NCBI GenBank assembly: GCA_002441045.1
Contig: DJWQ01000194.1
Coordinates: 26,243-44,567, forward strand
Source: Firmicutes bacterium UBA6226
GTDB lineage: Bacteria; Bacillota_A; Clostridia; Peptostreptococcales; Acidaminobacteraceae
DNA length: 18,325 bases
Reading direction: 5' to 3'
This document shows positions 1 through 7,483 of this stretch, piece after piece. The stretch's first letter is position 1. The number at the start of each line of letters is the position of its first letter. The notes under the pieces were generated by a model. It was not told where the DNA came from and made no database searches. It saw only the letters and a list, made by a program, of their open reading frames with translations. A program made the position numbers and the translations under genes.

Positions 1-692
1 TTTTAGCAGCGATGAAAGGTTTTCAAAACAGCTTGCCAAAGGACTCTAAAGAATATGCAGCCTATTCAAGCATCGTAGCAGAGATGGAAAAATTAAATGG
101 CGCAACTTCGGCATTAAGCGATGGCATGACACAAATTTCAAGTAATATGACGACGTTTAACGCAGGCGTAGATGCGTTCGCAAAACAAGCTTCTGGCCTT
201 TCTACAGTTCAAGAGGGGCTTAGTGAAGGCTCTAAACAGCTGAGTGCAGCAGCAACTGAGCTCGTCAGTGGTGCAGCTGTACTTCAAAATGGCACACTTC
301 AATTAACCGAAGGCATGTCTGCTCTCGTCAGCGGTAGCCAACAGCTTGAAGGTGGCTTAAGACAGTTAGACGGTGGGATGCAAACACTATTATCAAAACT
401 TCCTGAGCTAAAAAATGCCAATCAAATGCTAAGTGGTGGATTTGATGCCCTACAGACAGCATCGACAACATTAATTGATGGTGGTGTCGCACTTAAAGAG
501 GGAATGACTCAGTTTAACCAAGATGGTATTCGAGCATTGACAGACAAGATCGAGATAGAGGAGGGCAAGCTTGACGAAGCCCTTGCGATTAAGGAGGTGC
601 TAGACAAGCTTGCAATAGATAACAGCACGTTCTCTGGCGCACCTGAAAGCTTTATTACGTCAGTAAATTATCTTTTGAAAGTGACACAATAG
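1..692 (+). CDS. C-terminal part of a heptad-repeat (YhgE/Pip-like) surface protein, 5' truncated
   Basis: The frame is open to the left edge (Leu-Ala-Ala precede the first Met at 12), so this is the 3' end of a longer gene. About 228 residues are visible. Most of them form repeating units with Leu and Gly at heptad-like spacing, such as LSEGSKQL, LTEGMSAL and LEGGLRQLDGG. This resembles the X-X-X-Leu-X-X-Gly repeats of the YhgE/Pip family and of the extracytoplasmic loops of some MMPL-type proteins. The end (phenylalanine-rich motif then SVNYLLKVTQ) resembles the end of that repeat domain. No membrane helix follows it, unlike full-length YhgE. I infer a surface or extracytoplasmic coiled-coil protein anchored by an unseen N-terminal part. 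Its function is unknown. No clear terminator follows. Confidence 0.6.
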   Translation, partial: LAAMKGFQNSLPKDSKEYAAYSSIVAEMEKLNGATSALSDGMTQISSNMTTFNAGVDAFAKQASGLSTVQEGLSEGSKQLSAAATELVSGAAVLQNGTLQLTEGMSALVSGSQQLEGGLRQLDGGMQTLLSKLPELKNANQMLSGGFDALQTASTTLIDGGVALKEGMTQFNQDGIRALTDKIEIEEGKLDEALAIKEVLDKLAIDNSTFSGAPESFITSVNYLLKVTQ

Positions 693-813
693 CTAGGTCA
701 CAAGAGAAATAAGTAAAGTATCAAGTCAATAAGTGGCAGTAATGTGATAAAGTTTGGCTGTGACGAGATAACGATTAGATTTAATAGATAATAAGATGTA
801 TTAGATAACAAGA

Positions 814-842
814 TAGACTCGATGACGGTCGCGTATTATAAT
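814..842 (+). promoter_or_regulatory. Predicted sigma-A promoter of the EFR1-type gene
   Basis: TAGACT (814-819, four of six consensus bases) and a perfect TATAAT (837-842) are separated by 17 bp. They lie 33 bp upstream of the start codon. The ribosome binding site AGAGAGG is at 862-868. Confidence 0.55.
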
Positions 843-875
843 AGGATTAATATTGAGCGTTAGAGAGGTCGGCAT

Positions 876-1784
876 ATGAATCGTATTTTAATTGTCTACT
901 ACACGGGAACTGGAAGCACAGGCATCGTCGCTGAGCATGCTTTAAACAACCTTAAGGAAAGAGGCATCGAGGCAGAAGCGTTTAGGTTAACCCATTCAAA
1001 CAAAGATCATTTATCCGAACTGACAAAAAGCTACGATGGTTTGATTCTACTATATGCCGTTCACGCCTTTAATGCACCAGAGCCTGTATACGAGTGGTTA
1101 GATCGACTTGAAAGCGTTTCAGCTAAGCCGGCGATGGTGATCTCGGTGTCAGGTGGTGGCGAGATGATATCCAACACAGCTTGCCGCGTCACAGCGATTA
1201 AGAAGCTGTCCTCAAAAGGCTATAAAGTTACCACAGAAGCAATGGCTGCTATGCCAAACAACTGGATGTCGCCCAATCCCGATATCGTCTCTAGAGCCTT
1301 ACTGGCGATAGCACCACAAAAGGTAGCCGATTGGATCGACGCCTTTTTATCGGGCCAACCAAACGAGGTGCTACCAGTTAAAACGATTGATCGTGTGATT
1401 ACAAAGGTCGGCACCTTAGAAAAGCACGGCGGACGCCTCTTCGGTAAAAATATTGTGGTGGGGAGTACGTGCAACGGCTGTGGCTGGTGTGTGAAGAACT
1501 GCCCTGCTGGCAACATTGCTTTCCAGGAGCTTTCAGAAGAGCAACTGCCTGTCTTCAGCAAGGTCTGTCACTTCTGCTTAGGATGTGTCTACGGCTGTCC
1601 ACAAAAAGCGCTTACACCTGGTAAACTAAAATTTGCTGTGATTAAGACGGGATATTCGATTAAAGACATCAAAAATAAAGAATCACTTGATTTAGAGGAT
1701 CCTCAGACATTAAATCAGGTGAGTGAAGCACTTGGAGACAAAGGATGGGAAGGCGTCAAACGTTACTTGGGTTTGACGAATTAA
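876..1784 (+). CDS. EFR1-family ferredoxin-flavodoxin (flavodoxin domain plus two 4Fe-4S clusters)
   Basis: This 302-residue protein has an N-terminal flavodoxin-like domain (about residues 1-170). Its FMN phosphate-loop motif is YYTGTGSTGI at residues 8-17. A bacterial-type ferredoxin domain follows, with Cys209, 212, 215, 219 and Cys241, 244, 247, 251, the pattern for two [4Fe-4S] clusters. This layout and the MPNNW motif (136-140) match the EFR1 family, common in strict anaerobes and presumed to act as cytosolic electron carriers or oxidoreductases. The electron partners are unknown. It has its own promoter and terminator, so it is probably monocistronic. Start choice rests on AGAGAGG seven bases upstream. 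The family call is firm; the physiological role is not. Confidence 0.85.
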   Translation: MNRILIVYYTGTGSTGIVAEHALNNLKERGIEAEAFRLTHSNKDHLSELTKSYDGLILLYAVHAFNAPEPVYEWLDRLESVSAKPAMVISVSGGGEMISNTACRVTAIKKLSSKGYKVTTEAMAAMPNNWMSPNPDIVSRALLAIAPQKVADWIDAFLSGQPNEVLPVKTIDRVITKVGTLEKHGGRLFGKNIVVGSTCNGCGWCVKNCPAGNIAFQELSEEQLPVFSKVCHFCLGCVYGCPQKALTPGKLKFAVIKTGYSIKDIKNKESLDLEDPQTLNQVSEALGDKGWEGVKRYLGLTN

Positions 1785-1827
1785 GTTTATATTATTACGG
1801 AATATGAAACGTTATAATGATTAACAA

Positions 1828-1868
1828 AAGGGCTACTTTAGAAATAAAGTAGCCCTTAAATTTTTATA
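1828..1868 (+). terminator. Rho-independent terminator after the EFR1-type gene
   Basis: A perfect 13-bp stem (1828-1840 pairing with 1845-1857) closes a GAAA tetraloop and is followed by an A/T-rich tail with a run of five T. Its A-rich left side could also allow some termination from the other strand. Confidence 0.9.
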
Positions 1869-1941
1869 ATAAAGATTATAATAAGCAATCGCTTTAACAA
1901 AGACCACAGAGGTTATTATAAACCTAAGATGCTTATTGTTA

Positions 1942-1970
1942 TTTTCATAATGAAAAATAAGTGCTACAAT
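1942..1970 (+). promoter_or_regulatory. Predicted promoter of the CsoR-family/EamA operon
   Basis: TTTTCA (1942-1947) and TACAAT (1965-1970) have a 17-bp spacer. The -10 is extended by TG at 1962-1963. The expected transcription start falls inside the palindromic operator that follows. Confidence 0.6.
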
Positions 1971-1978
1971 ATAAATAA

Positions 1979-1992
1979 CCCCCTATAGGGGA
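1979..1992. promoter_or_regulatory. G-tract palindromic operator for the CsoR-family repressor
   Basis: CCCCTATAGGGG at 1980-1991 is a perfect 12-bp palindrome with flanking A/T. This is the form of type-1 operators described for CsoR-family repressors (C tract, short A/T centre, G tract). It begins nine bases after the -10 box and ends 15 bases before the start codon, so bound repressor would block transcription initiation. I infer negative autoregulation of the two-gene operon with relief by metal. Confidence 0.75.
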
Positions 1993-2006
1993 TATGGAGG
2001 TGGCAT

Positions 2007-2309
2007 ATGGACGAACACAATCATCCACAGAGCAAACAAGTGATCAATCGTCTTTCTAGAGCGATAGGACACTTAGAGTCAGTAAAGAGAATGGCTGAAG
2101 AAGGTCGCGACTGCAGTGAGCTCTTAAATCAGCTCTCAGCGGTTATCTCAGCGATTAACAATACCAGTAAAATCATTTTAGAAGACCATATCAATCATTG
2201 TGTGGTTGAAGCAGCAAAAGTCGGAGACCATAAAGTCATCGAAGATATGATTGAAGCGATTAACAAATACATGGGCATGCAAATTAAAAAGGATGCTGGC
2301 ATACATTAA
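2007..2309 (+). CDS. CsoR/RcnR-family metal-sensing transcriptional repressor (InrS-like ligand pattern)
   Basis: This 100-residue protein is a typical all-helical DUF156 repressor. It has the RLSRAIGHLESV helix (residues 15-26) and the conserved Cys36, then His61 and Cys65 in the motif EDHINHC. Cys-His-Cys is the Cu(I) site of CsoR, with the same residue numbers as the Mycobacterium tuberculosis protein as I recall them. There is also His4, 32 residues before Cys36. A His-Cys-His-Cys set with these offsets matches my recollection of the nickel sensor InrS (His21, Cys53, His78, Cys82) and partly RcnR. It should act as a cytosolic tetramer on the palindrome at 1980-1991. It lies 17 bp upstream of its presumed target transporter. 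The family is certain; Cu versus Ni is not. Confidence 0.92.
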   Translation: MDEHNHPQSKQVINRLSRAIGHLESVKRMAEEGRDCSELLNQLSAVISAINNTSKIILEDHINHCVVEAAKVGDHKVIEDMIEAINKYMGMQIKKDAGIH

Positions 2310-2326
2310 ATGACACAAGGTGGATT

Positions 2327-3382
2327 ATGGAAAATTCAAAAAGCTACAAAGCAATAGGATTCGCAATTTTAGCGGCGTTGCTATATGGCATTAGCTCGCC
2401 TGTATCAAAGCTCTTACTGGTCAAACTTCAGCCGACACTTATGGCAGCGCTGCTTTACTTAGGTGCTGGGATAGGGATGCTCGGTCTCAACTTCTTTAAG
2501 GTCTTGCTTAAGAAGGAAAAAGTAGAAGCAAACATGACCAAAAAAGAAATGCCCTTTATCATCGGTATGATTCTTCTAGACATTGCTGCCCCAATCTTTT
2601 TAATGATTGGACTTAAGATGACCACAGCAGCCAATGCGTCGCTACTCAATAACTTTGAGATTGTTGCGACTTCCATCATTGCGCTGGCTATTTTTAAAGA
2701 GACGATTGGAAAGAGAATGTGGATTGCAATTGGGTTCATTACACTTTCAAGTATTCTCTTATCCGTATCTGATATCAGCAGCTTATCATTTACAGTGGGA
2801 TCCATATTTGTTCTTCTAGCTTGTATTTCTTGGGGCTTTGAAAACAACTGTACACGGATGCTCTCACTTAAAGATCCACTTCAAATCGTAGTTGTAAAAG
2901 GCTTTGGATCTGGACTTGGTGCTTTGATTATTGCGCTATCTGTGGGAAAAATTGAGTTGAATTGGACATACGTATTAATTGCTTTATTACTCGGTTTTGT
3001 AGCTTATGGCATGAGCATCTATTTTTATATCATTGCACAGAGATCCCTTGGCGCTGCAAGAACCAGTGCTTACTATGCAGCGGCTCCTTTTATAGGCGTA
3101 CTCATCTCTTGGATAATCCTTAGAGAACCAATCACACCGATGTTCACGATTGCACTTTTCGTTATGTTAGTGGGCACTTATTTCGCAGTAACAGAAGAGC
3201 ATGGTCACGTGCACAAACATGTGGTTGAGACACACGAGCATAAGCACAACCATCACGATGGGCACCACGACCATACGCATGATTATGAAGTCGTCGGCGA
3301 GCATTCTCATGAACATACGCATGAAGCGGTAGAGCATACACATGAGCATTTACCGGATTTACATCATCGACATACTCATTAA
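2327..3382 (+). CDS. DMT-superfamily (EamA) transporter with a histidine-rich C-terminal tail, putative metal exporter
   Basis: Residues 1 to about 288 form about ten hydrophobic segments in the two tandem EamA repeats of drug/metabolite transporters. An EamA-like stretch near residues 95-125 (ANASLLNNFEIV) is clear. Residues 290-351 form a hydrophilic tail in which I count 24 His among 62 residues, as HxH and HH clusters mixed with Glu and Asp. EamA proteins normally end after the tenth helix, so the tail is an addition, presumably cytoplasmic and metal-binding. The gene follows the CsoR-family repressor by 17 bp and shares its operator, so I infer metal efflux (Ni, Cu, Co or Zn). The substrate cannot be read from the sequence. 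An AAGGTGG ribosome binding site precedes the ATG. Confidence 0.8.
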   Translation: MENSKSYKAIGFAILAALLYGISSPVSKLLLVKLQPTLMAALLYLGAGIGMLGLNFFKVLLKKEKVEANMTKKEMPFIIGMILLDIAAPIFLMIGLKMTTAANASLLNNFEIVATSIIALAIFKETIGKRMWIAIGFITLSSILLSVSDISSLSFTVGSIFVLLACISWGFENNCTRMLSLKDPLQIVVVKGFGSGLGALIIALSVGKIELNWTYVLIALLLGFVAYGMSIYFYIIAQRSLGAARTSAYYAAAPFIGVLISWIILREPITPMFTIALFVMLVGTYFAVTEEHGHVHKHVVETHEHKHNHHDGHHDHTHDYEVVGEHSHEHTHEAVEHTHEHLPDLHHRHTH

Positions 3383-3441
3383 AAAAAAAAAAGGGACACT
3401 AGCTTATCGAAATAAAGTTAAGCTAGTGTCCCTTGATTTTT
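3380..3441. terminator. Bidirectional terminator between the EamA gene and the sulfite operon
   Basis: A perfect 16-bp stem (3391-3406 with 3419-3434) has a 12-base loop. It is followed by GATTTTTAT on the plus strand. It is preceded by a run of 12 A, which is a run of T when read from the minus strand. It can therefore end both convergent operons. Confidence 0.9.
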
Positions 3442-3464
3442 ATCATGTACATGCAAATTTGAGC

Positions 3465-3911
3465 CTATAAACTCAACAAAAGCTGGATGTGTTCCTTCTC
3501 TTTTTGTATGATGTCATCCACTAGAGAATGATGCGCCTCATCAAGCACGATCTTTAATTCATTTAGCATAAAGATGGTTTCCTTTTCAAGCTTTAAGCCA
3601 ACTGCAATGCCTTCTTTTATAGTGGTTACTGGTGATAAACGATTTAAAAAGGTGACCGTATCTCCAATTAATTGAAGTGCGTATTGCTTGTACTCTACTG
3701 TAATCTTGTCTGTACTGATGTGTAAACTAGCGTTTTTCAGTTTGCTGTAAAGCTGTTCATGCTTAACTTCCTCTTGTGCAAGCTTTTCAAAAAGGGCTTT
3801 TACAGTAAAATCCTCCGCATGCTTTGACATTTCAGAATACTGCTTTTGACCGGCCTGCTCAAGTGTAATCAGCACATTAAACAAATCTTCTATTTGGAAT
3901 AACGATGACAT
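3465..3911 (-). CDS. Ferritin-like/rubrerythrin-type diiron protein at the end of the asr operon
   Basis: From the ATG at 3911 the protein has 148 residues, predicted to fold as a four-helix bundle. Candidate diiron ligands are Glu18, the ExxH motif at 48-51 (EVKH), Glu109 and the second ExxH at 138-141 (EKEH). Two ExxH motifs plus two additional Glu is the ferritin/rubrerythrin pattern. There is no C-terminal rubredoxin domain, so it is shorter than classical rubrerythrin. The open frame extends to 3962, but the start at 3911 has GGAGG just upstream, overlapping the asrC stop, and no support exists for the longer form. It is the last gene of the operon. A role in oxidative protection or iron handling for siroheme and Fe-S assembly is inference. 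Confidence 0.75.
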   Translation of the reverse strand: MSSLFQIEDLFNVLITLEQAGQKQYSEMSKHAEDFTVKALFEKLAQEEVKHEQLYSKLKNASLHISTDKITVEYKQYALQLIGDTVTFLNRLSPVTTIKEGIAVGLKLEKETIFMLNELKIVLDEAHHSLVDDIIQKEKEHIQLLLSL

Positions 3912-3919
3912 ATTGCCTC

Positions 3920-4897
3920 CTATCTGAAATTCTCCTCTTGTTTGTACCAGTAGCCACCCCAATTGATATTATCAGCAATTTGAGCCTCTTGGTTAATGGT
4001 AACGCCTTCAAGAACCTCTTGCTTAAAAACTTGGTAACCAACGCGGTCGACGATATAACCAATGTGTTCCTTTGGTAAAGAACGATCGATATAACGATCG
4101 ACAAATGCGTAAGTATTCACAATGATTTGAGTGATCACTTCTTCAGAAGCCCACTTAATGAAAGGCATTGCAATTCGTGGATTCTTCTTGCCGGTTCTGC
4201 CCATGATGACCATTCTGTAGGATTTTTTATCAGAACGCGTCATAGCACCTGTTGGACATTTTAAGATACATTCGCCACAGCCGATACATTTTTCATGATC
4301 TCTTTTAATGTTAAAACCATCCACTGACAATGCACCAGTCACTTTTTTCTTACAGTTTTTAACGCACGCTTCGCAGGTGATACATCTTGAAGCGTCGTAC
4401 ATCGGTTCAGTGGTACAGATGATACCGAAGTCTTGCATATGCGCCTTGATGCAATCGTTAGGACAACCAGTAACTGCGATCTTAAAGTGAAAATCGTGTG
4501 GATAAACAGCTTTCTCGATACTTTGAGCGATTCGAGTGGTGTCGTCGTTTGCAAATGGACACACTCTATTGCCGATACACGCTGAGATATTTCTTGTTCC
4601 AGCTGCAGGATAGCCATCATCGGTTGCATCCAGTGCAAGGCCAAGACTTTCTATTAATGGTCGTATTTTTTTGTTGATTTCTGGAATGGCATCGAAATCA
4701 ATATTGGGTACTTCGAAGCCTTGTCGTGCAGTTAGGTGAACAGTACCATTGCCGTAGGTTTGTGCGATTTCATTGACGAGTTCTAAGTACTTGCTTTCTA
4801 GATGACCTCCGGGTACACGAATTCTTAGGCATGTTTTATCTCGGGTTTTAGTGATGCGGTAAGCGTTTTTTGTAACCGTTTTTCTATTTATACTCAT
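3920..4897 (-). CDS. asrC: Anaerobic sulfite reductase subunit C (siroheme and Fe-S catalytic subunit)
   Basis: The 325-residue protein carries the sulfite/nitrite reductase siroheme-[4Fe-4S] cysteines: Cys107 and Cys113 (CIGNRVCPF), then Cys145 and Cys149 (GCPNDC). Inserted after these is a two-cluster ferredoxin domain with Cys172, 175, 178, 182 and Cys204, 207, 210, 214. This matches AsrC, the subunit that performs six-electron reduction of sulfite to sulfide in the cytoplasm. The N-terminal half has the conserved HLTARQGFEVP stretch (54-64) of the reductase substrate region. It follows asrB by nine bases, with AGGAGG upstream of the ATG. Length and gene order are standard for asrABC. Confidence 0.95.
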   Translation of the reverse strand: MSINRKTVTKNAYRITKTRDKTCLRIRVPGGHLESKYLELVNEIAQTYGNGTVHLTARQGFEVPNIDFDAIPEINKKIRPLIESLGLALDATDDGYPAAGTRNISACIGNRVCPFANDDTTRIAQSIEKAVYPHDFHFKIAVTGCPNDCIKAHMQDFGIICTTEPMYDASRCITCEACVKNCKKKVTGALSVDGFNIKRDHEKCIGCGECILKCPTGAMTRSDKKSYRMVIMGRTGKKNPRIAMPFIKWASEEVITQIIVNTYAFVDRYIDRSLPKEHIGYIVDRVGYQVFKQEVLEGVTINQEAQIADNINWGGYWYKQEENFR

Positions 4898-4906
4898 GTC
4901 ACCCTC

Positions 4907-5698
4907 CTAATCGATTAAATGCTTTGCTTTGGTATAATTAAATACAGGACCTTCAAGACAGACGTAAGTTTCATCGATCTTACAATGTCCACATTTTCCA
5001 ATACCGCAACTCATTTTTCTTTCGAAGGATACCCATATGTTTTCTTCTTTGACGCCAAGCTTGATTAGCTCTAGCGTGGTAAATTTCATCATAATTGGCG
5101 GTCCAACAACGATTGCAGTTTTACTAGCAGCATCTGATAAATCGAGCTTGGTTAAATGCGTTGTAACGAGACCCGTTTCACCCATCCAGTTTTCATCCGC
5201 TTGATCAACGGACACGATCACGTTAGCCTTGCTTTTCCAATCTGCTAAGGTATCCTTAAATAGAAGATCTGAAGGAGATTTGAAACCACAGATAACTTCA
5301 ATATTGTTTACTAAATCTTGGTTTTGGATAAAAGTGTCTATGGTTTTTTGAACCGGTGCAAGGCCAGTCCCACCCGCTATAATCGCTAAGTCCTTACCTT
5401 TAAAAAGGTCGAGATTAAAACCATTGCCGTATGGGCCTCTGAAGAACAAGCTGTCACCAACTTTAGAGTTGAATACCTGATCCGTCAATCTGCCGACTTT
5501 ACGAATCGTCATAAAAACAGACGTATCTGTAAAGTTACTTATTGAAATCGGCGCTTCTCCTACACCGGGAATTGAGATTTCCATGAACTGTCCGCCAGTA
5601 AGTGGCCCTTCATAACCAATTTCAAAAGTCCAGTCAATATCGGTTTCTTTATGGATACTTTTAATTACATAGGGTTTCGGTAAATAGGGATTATTCAT
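4907..5698 (-). CDS. asrB: Anaerobic sulfite reductase subunit B (FAD/NAD(P)H oxidoreductase with 2Fe-2S)
   Basis: From the ATG at 5698 the protein has 263 residues. It shows a ferredoxin-NADP reductase-like FAD domain, an RGPYGNGF motif (87-94), the nucleotide-binding loop IAGGTGLAPV (107-116) and a C-terminal [2Fe-2S] set Cys231, Cys236, Cys239, Cys247. This is the AsrB architecture, which passes electrons from NAD(P)H towards AsrA and AsrC. An upstream in-frame ATG at 5830 would add 44 residues inside asrA. The start at 5698 has GGAGGGG just upstream, and its N-terminus looks like the family, so I chose it. It overlaps the asrA stop by eight bases, indicating translational coupling. Confidence 0.94.
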   Translation of the reverse strand: MNNPYLPKPYVIKSIHKETDIDWTFEIGYEGPLTGGQFMEISIPGVGEAPISISNFTDTSVFMTIRKVGRLTDQVFNSKVGDSLFFRGPYGNGFNLDLFKGKDLAIIAGGTGLAPVQKTIDTFIQNQDLVNNIEVICGFKSPSDLLFKDTLADWKSKANVIVSVDQADENWMGETGLVTTHLTKLDLSDAASKTAIVVGPPIMMKFTTLELIKLGVKEENIWVSFERKMSCGIGKCGHCKIDETYVCLEGPVFNYTKAKHLID

Positions 5699-6713
5699 TG
5701 TTTTGCCCCTCCGTAATAATCTGATTGATTTTATTGATACATTTTGAAAATGAGATATATTCTGGACATACATCGTCACATCTGCCACAGCCGACACACA
5801 TATGAAAACCAAAACGCTTATGGAAGTCATTTATTTTGTGCATGGCTTTGAAGCGCATACGGTCGCCCTTTTTCGCTCTGAAGGTATGACCACCCGCCAT
5901 ATCCGTAAAGCCATCCACATGACACCCAGCCCAAACGCGTCTTCTTTCACCGATCTTTTGATCATCAGAGAGCTTTGTGTCCTGCATGGTAAAACAAGAA
6001 CATGTGATACAAGAAGTGTTGCAGCGGCCACAAGAGATACAGCGCTGAGTGTACTCGGTCCAAATTGGATGATTGAAAATGGATTCTTGGATTGCGTCTG
6101 GATGAGGTACCGTAACTTCAACTTGATTTTTATTAATGAACTCTGGTTTAAAATCCAATGTCTTAACATCTGATGGCAAAAACGCAGTAAATGCATTATC
6201 TTTGACTTCTAGCATCATTTGCTCTGCGCCAAAGCGCACCGCAAGATCATATTCCGATGCGACATTGGTTCCCATAGAAACACAAAAGCATGAGTCAAAG
6301 CCAGTAGTACATTCAATCATCGCAAAGCGTATCAAGTTTCGTCTTCTCAAGTAGTAATAATCCACCACATCGCCATTTTTAAGAAAAATCGTATCTAATC
6401 GTTTGATACCGTTTAAATCACAAGGTCTGAGAAAAATGAGGATCGGTTTTTCATCCAGCTTTGGTTCGATGATTTCATTGCCGTTAAAATAGAACAGTGT
6501 TTCTCTTATTGGATAAAAGATTTCCTTTGGTGAATAGTAGCTTTTCTGATCGATTACCATTTCCGTAAACGATTGAACTTCACCATATCCAATCACATTG
6601 GTATCTGAAAACTTTCCTTTACCTCTCACCGAAGTAGGGGCAAAGACTCTAAAACTAGCAGTAAGTGCACTAATAAAAGTATCAAACTGCACCGTTGTTA
6701 AATTAAATCCCAT
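5691..6713 (-). CDS. asrA: Anaerobic sulfite reductase subunit A (4Fe-4S electron-transfer subunit)
   Basis: The 340-residue protein has a C-terminal ferredoxin domain with Cys225, 228, 231, 235 (plus Cys238 and 240) and Cys306, 309, 312, 316 for two [4Fe-4S] clusters. It also has the LRPCDL motif (95-100) shared by AsrA and hydrogenase beta-type subunits. It forms the electron bridge of the AsrABC complex between the AsrB flavoprotein and the AsrC sulfite-reducing site. It overlaps the preceding chelatase gene by 11 bases and asrB by eight, so the genes are transcribed and probably translated together. Length and motifs are normal. Confidence 0.95.
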   Translation of the reverse strand: MGFNLTTVQFDTFISALTASFRVFAPTSVRGKGKFSDTNVIGYGEVQSFTEMVIDQKSYYSPKEIFYPIRETLFYFNGNEIIEPKLDEKPILIFLRPCDLNGIKRLDTIFLKNGDVVDYYYLRRRNLIRFAMIECTTGFDSCFCVSMGTNVASEYDLAVRFGAEQMMLEVKDNAFTAFLPSDVKTLDFKPEFINKNQVEVTVPHPDAIQESIFNHPIWTEYTQRCISCGRCNTSCITCSCFTMQDTKLSDDQKIGERRRVWAGCHVDGFTDMAGGHTFRAKKGDRMRFKAMHKINDFHKRFGFHMCVGCGRCDDVCPEYISFSKCINKINQIITEGQNNE

Positions 6714-7461
6714 TTGCTTCCTCCAAACTCTTATTCAACTTCGTCATTATATAAGACTGAATTAACGCATTCTCAATTAAACCCTCATTTATAACATCTA
6801 CTTTTATTTGAGCATCACTTAAAACAGACTCGATAGAGTTCTCTCCAAATATATCCTTTGTGACATGATAGCCCGCCGTTAGCATAAGGGGAATCAATGT
6901 AAGATTCTGAACATTTGTCGACTGTAGGCGACTTAAAACGGACTTGGGTGTCTCTAAGAGTGTCGTAACAAAGATGTCATGATTTTTCTTCATCTGCCTC
7001 AATGCCTTTTCAATTTGTTCATAGATAAGATTGGCTTCAGTGGCACTGCCATGTCCCACTAAAAGAACAGGTCCATCAGGTAATGTAGCTGCTAAAGATT
7101 TTGAAAATGCGATGATTTCTTCCTCGCAAGTCATCAATGGGGGAAGAAGGTGTAGCTGATCAGACCGATAATATTTAAGGTGATCGTTTGCTAATGACTC
7201 ATACTCATTTCCCTCAAATAACATTAACGGCAAAATCGTAATCGTATCATACTTTGAATCAAAGATTTGATTTTCAACCGTCTTAGCATCAAAGCCTCTC
7301 GCTTGAAGCTTTTGAACTGCACGAGTAGAGGTAAGTGCTAATTTCACATCGTAGTGGTCCAGTTTAGTAGCGAATTGATCTGCAAGTGCGTTAAGTGCTT
7401 GCCAGGCTTTAGCATAAGAACTGCCACGATGAACGATGAATAAACCATTACGATTTGCCAT
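6703..7461 (-). CDS. Sirohydrochlorin chelatase, CbiK-like (probable siroheme supply for AsrC)
   Basis: The 252-residue protein has two-domain chelatase signatures. The N-terminus GLFIVHRGSSYAKAW corresponds to the VxFGTSY-type start of CbiK, LLVGHGS in the middle carries one catalytic His, and LIPLMLTAGYHVTKDI carries the second. CbiK proteins insert Co(II), or Fe(II) in some lineages, into sirohydrochlorin. Placement inside an asr operon, overlapping asrA by 11 bases, argues for the ferrochelatase step of siroheme synthesis here rather than cobalamin synthesis. The other siroheme enzymes are not in the window. GGAGGG precedes the ATG. The metal choice is inference. Confidence 0.83.
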   Translation of the reverse strand: MANRNGLFIVHRGSSYAKAWQALNALADQFATKLDHYDVKLALTSTRAVQKLQARGFDAKTVENQIFDSKYDTITILPLMLFEGNEYESLANDHLKYYRSDQLHLLPPLMTCEEEIIAFSKSLAATLPDGPVLLVGHGSATEANLIYEQIEKALRQMKKNHDIFVTTLLETPKSVLSRLQSTNVQNLTLIPLMLTAGYHVTKDIFGENSIESVLSDAQIKVDVINEGLIENALIQSYIMTKLNKSLEEANGI

Positions 7462-7483
7462 AATTTAACCCTCCGAAGATGAA

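Noticed and set aside
3167..3349. Minus-strand 60-residue Met-rich reading frame opposite the His-rich tail
   Set aside because: It is the mirror of the histidine codons: CAT on the plus strand reads ATG on the minus strand. It has no ribosome binding site and is inside the EamA gene.
3912..3962. Longer ferritin-like protein starting at 3962
   Set aside because: The extension overlaps the end of asrC and is not ferritin-like. The ATG at 3911 has a good ribosome binding site at the asrC stop codon.
5699..5830. Extended N-terminus for asrB from an ATG at 5830
   Set aside because: The extra 44 codons lie within asrA and read as noise. The ATG at 5698 has a strong ribosome binding site and gives the normal family length.
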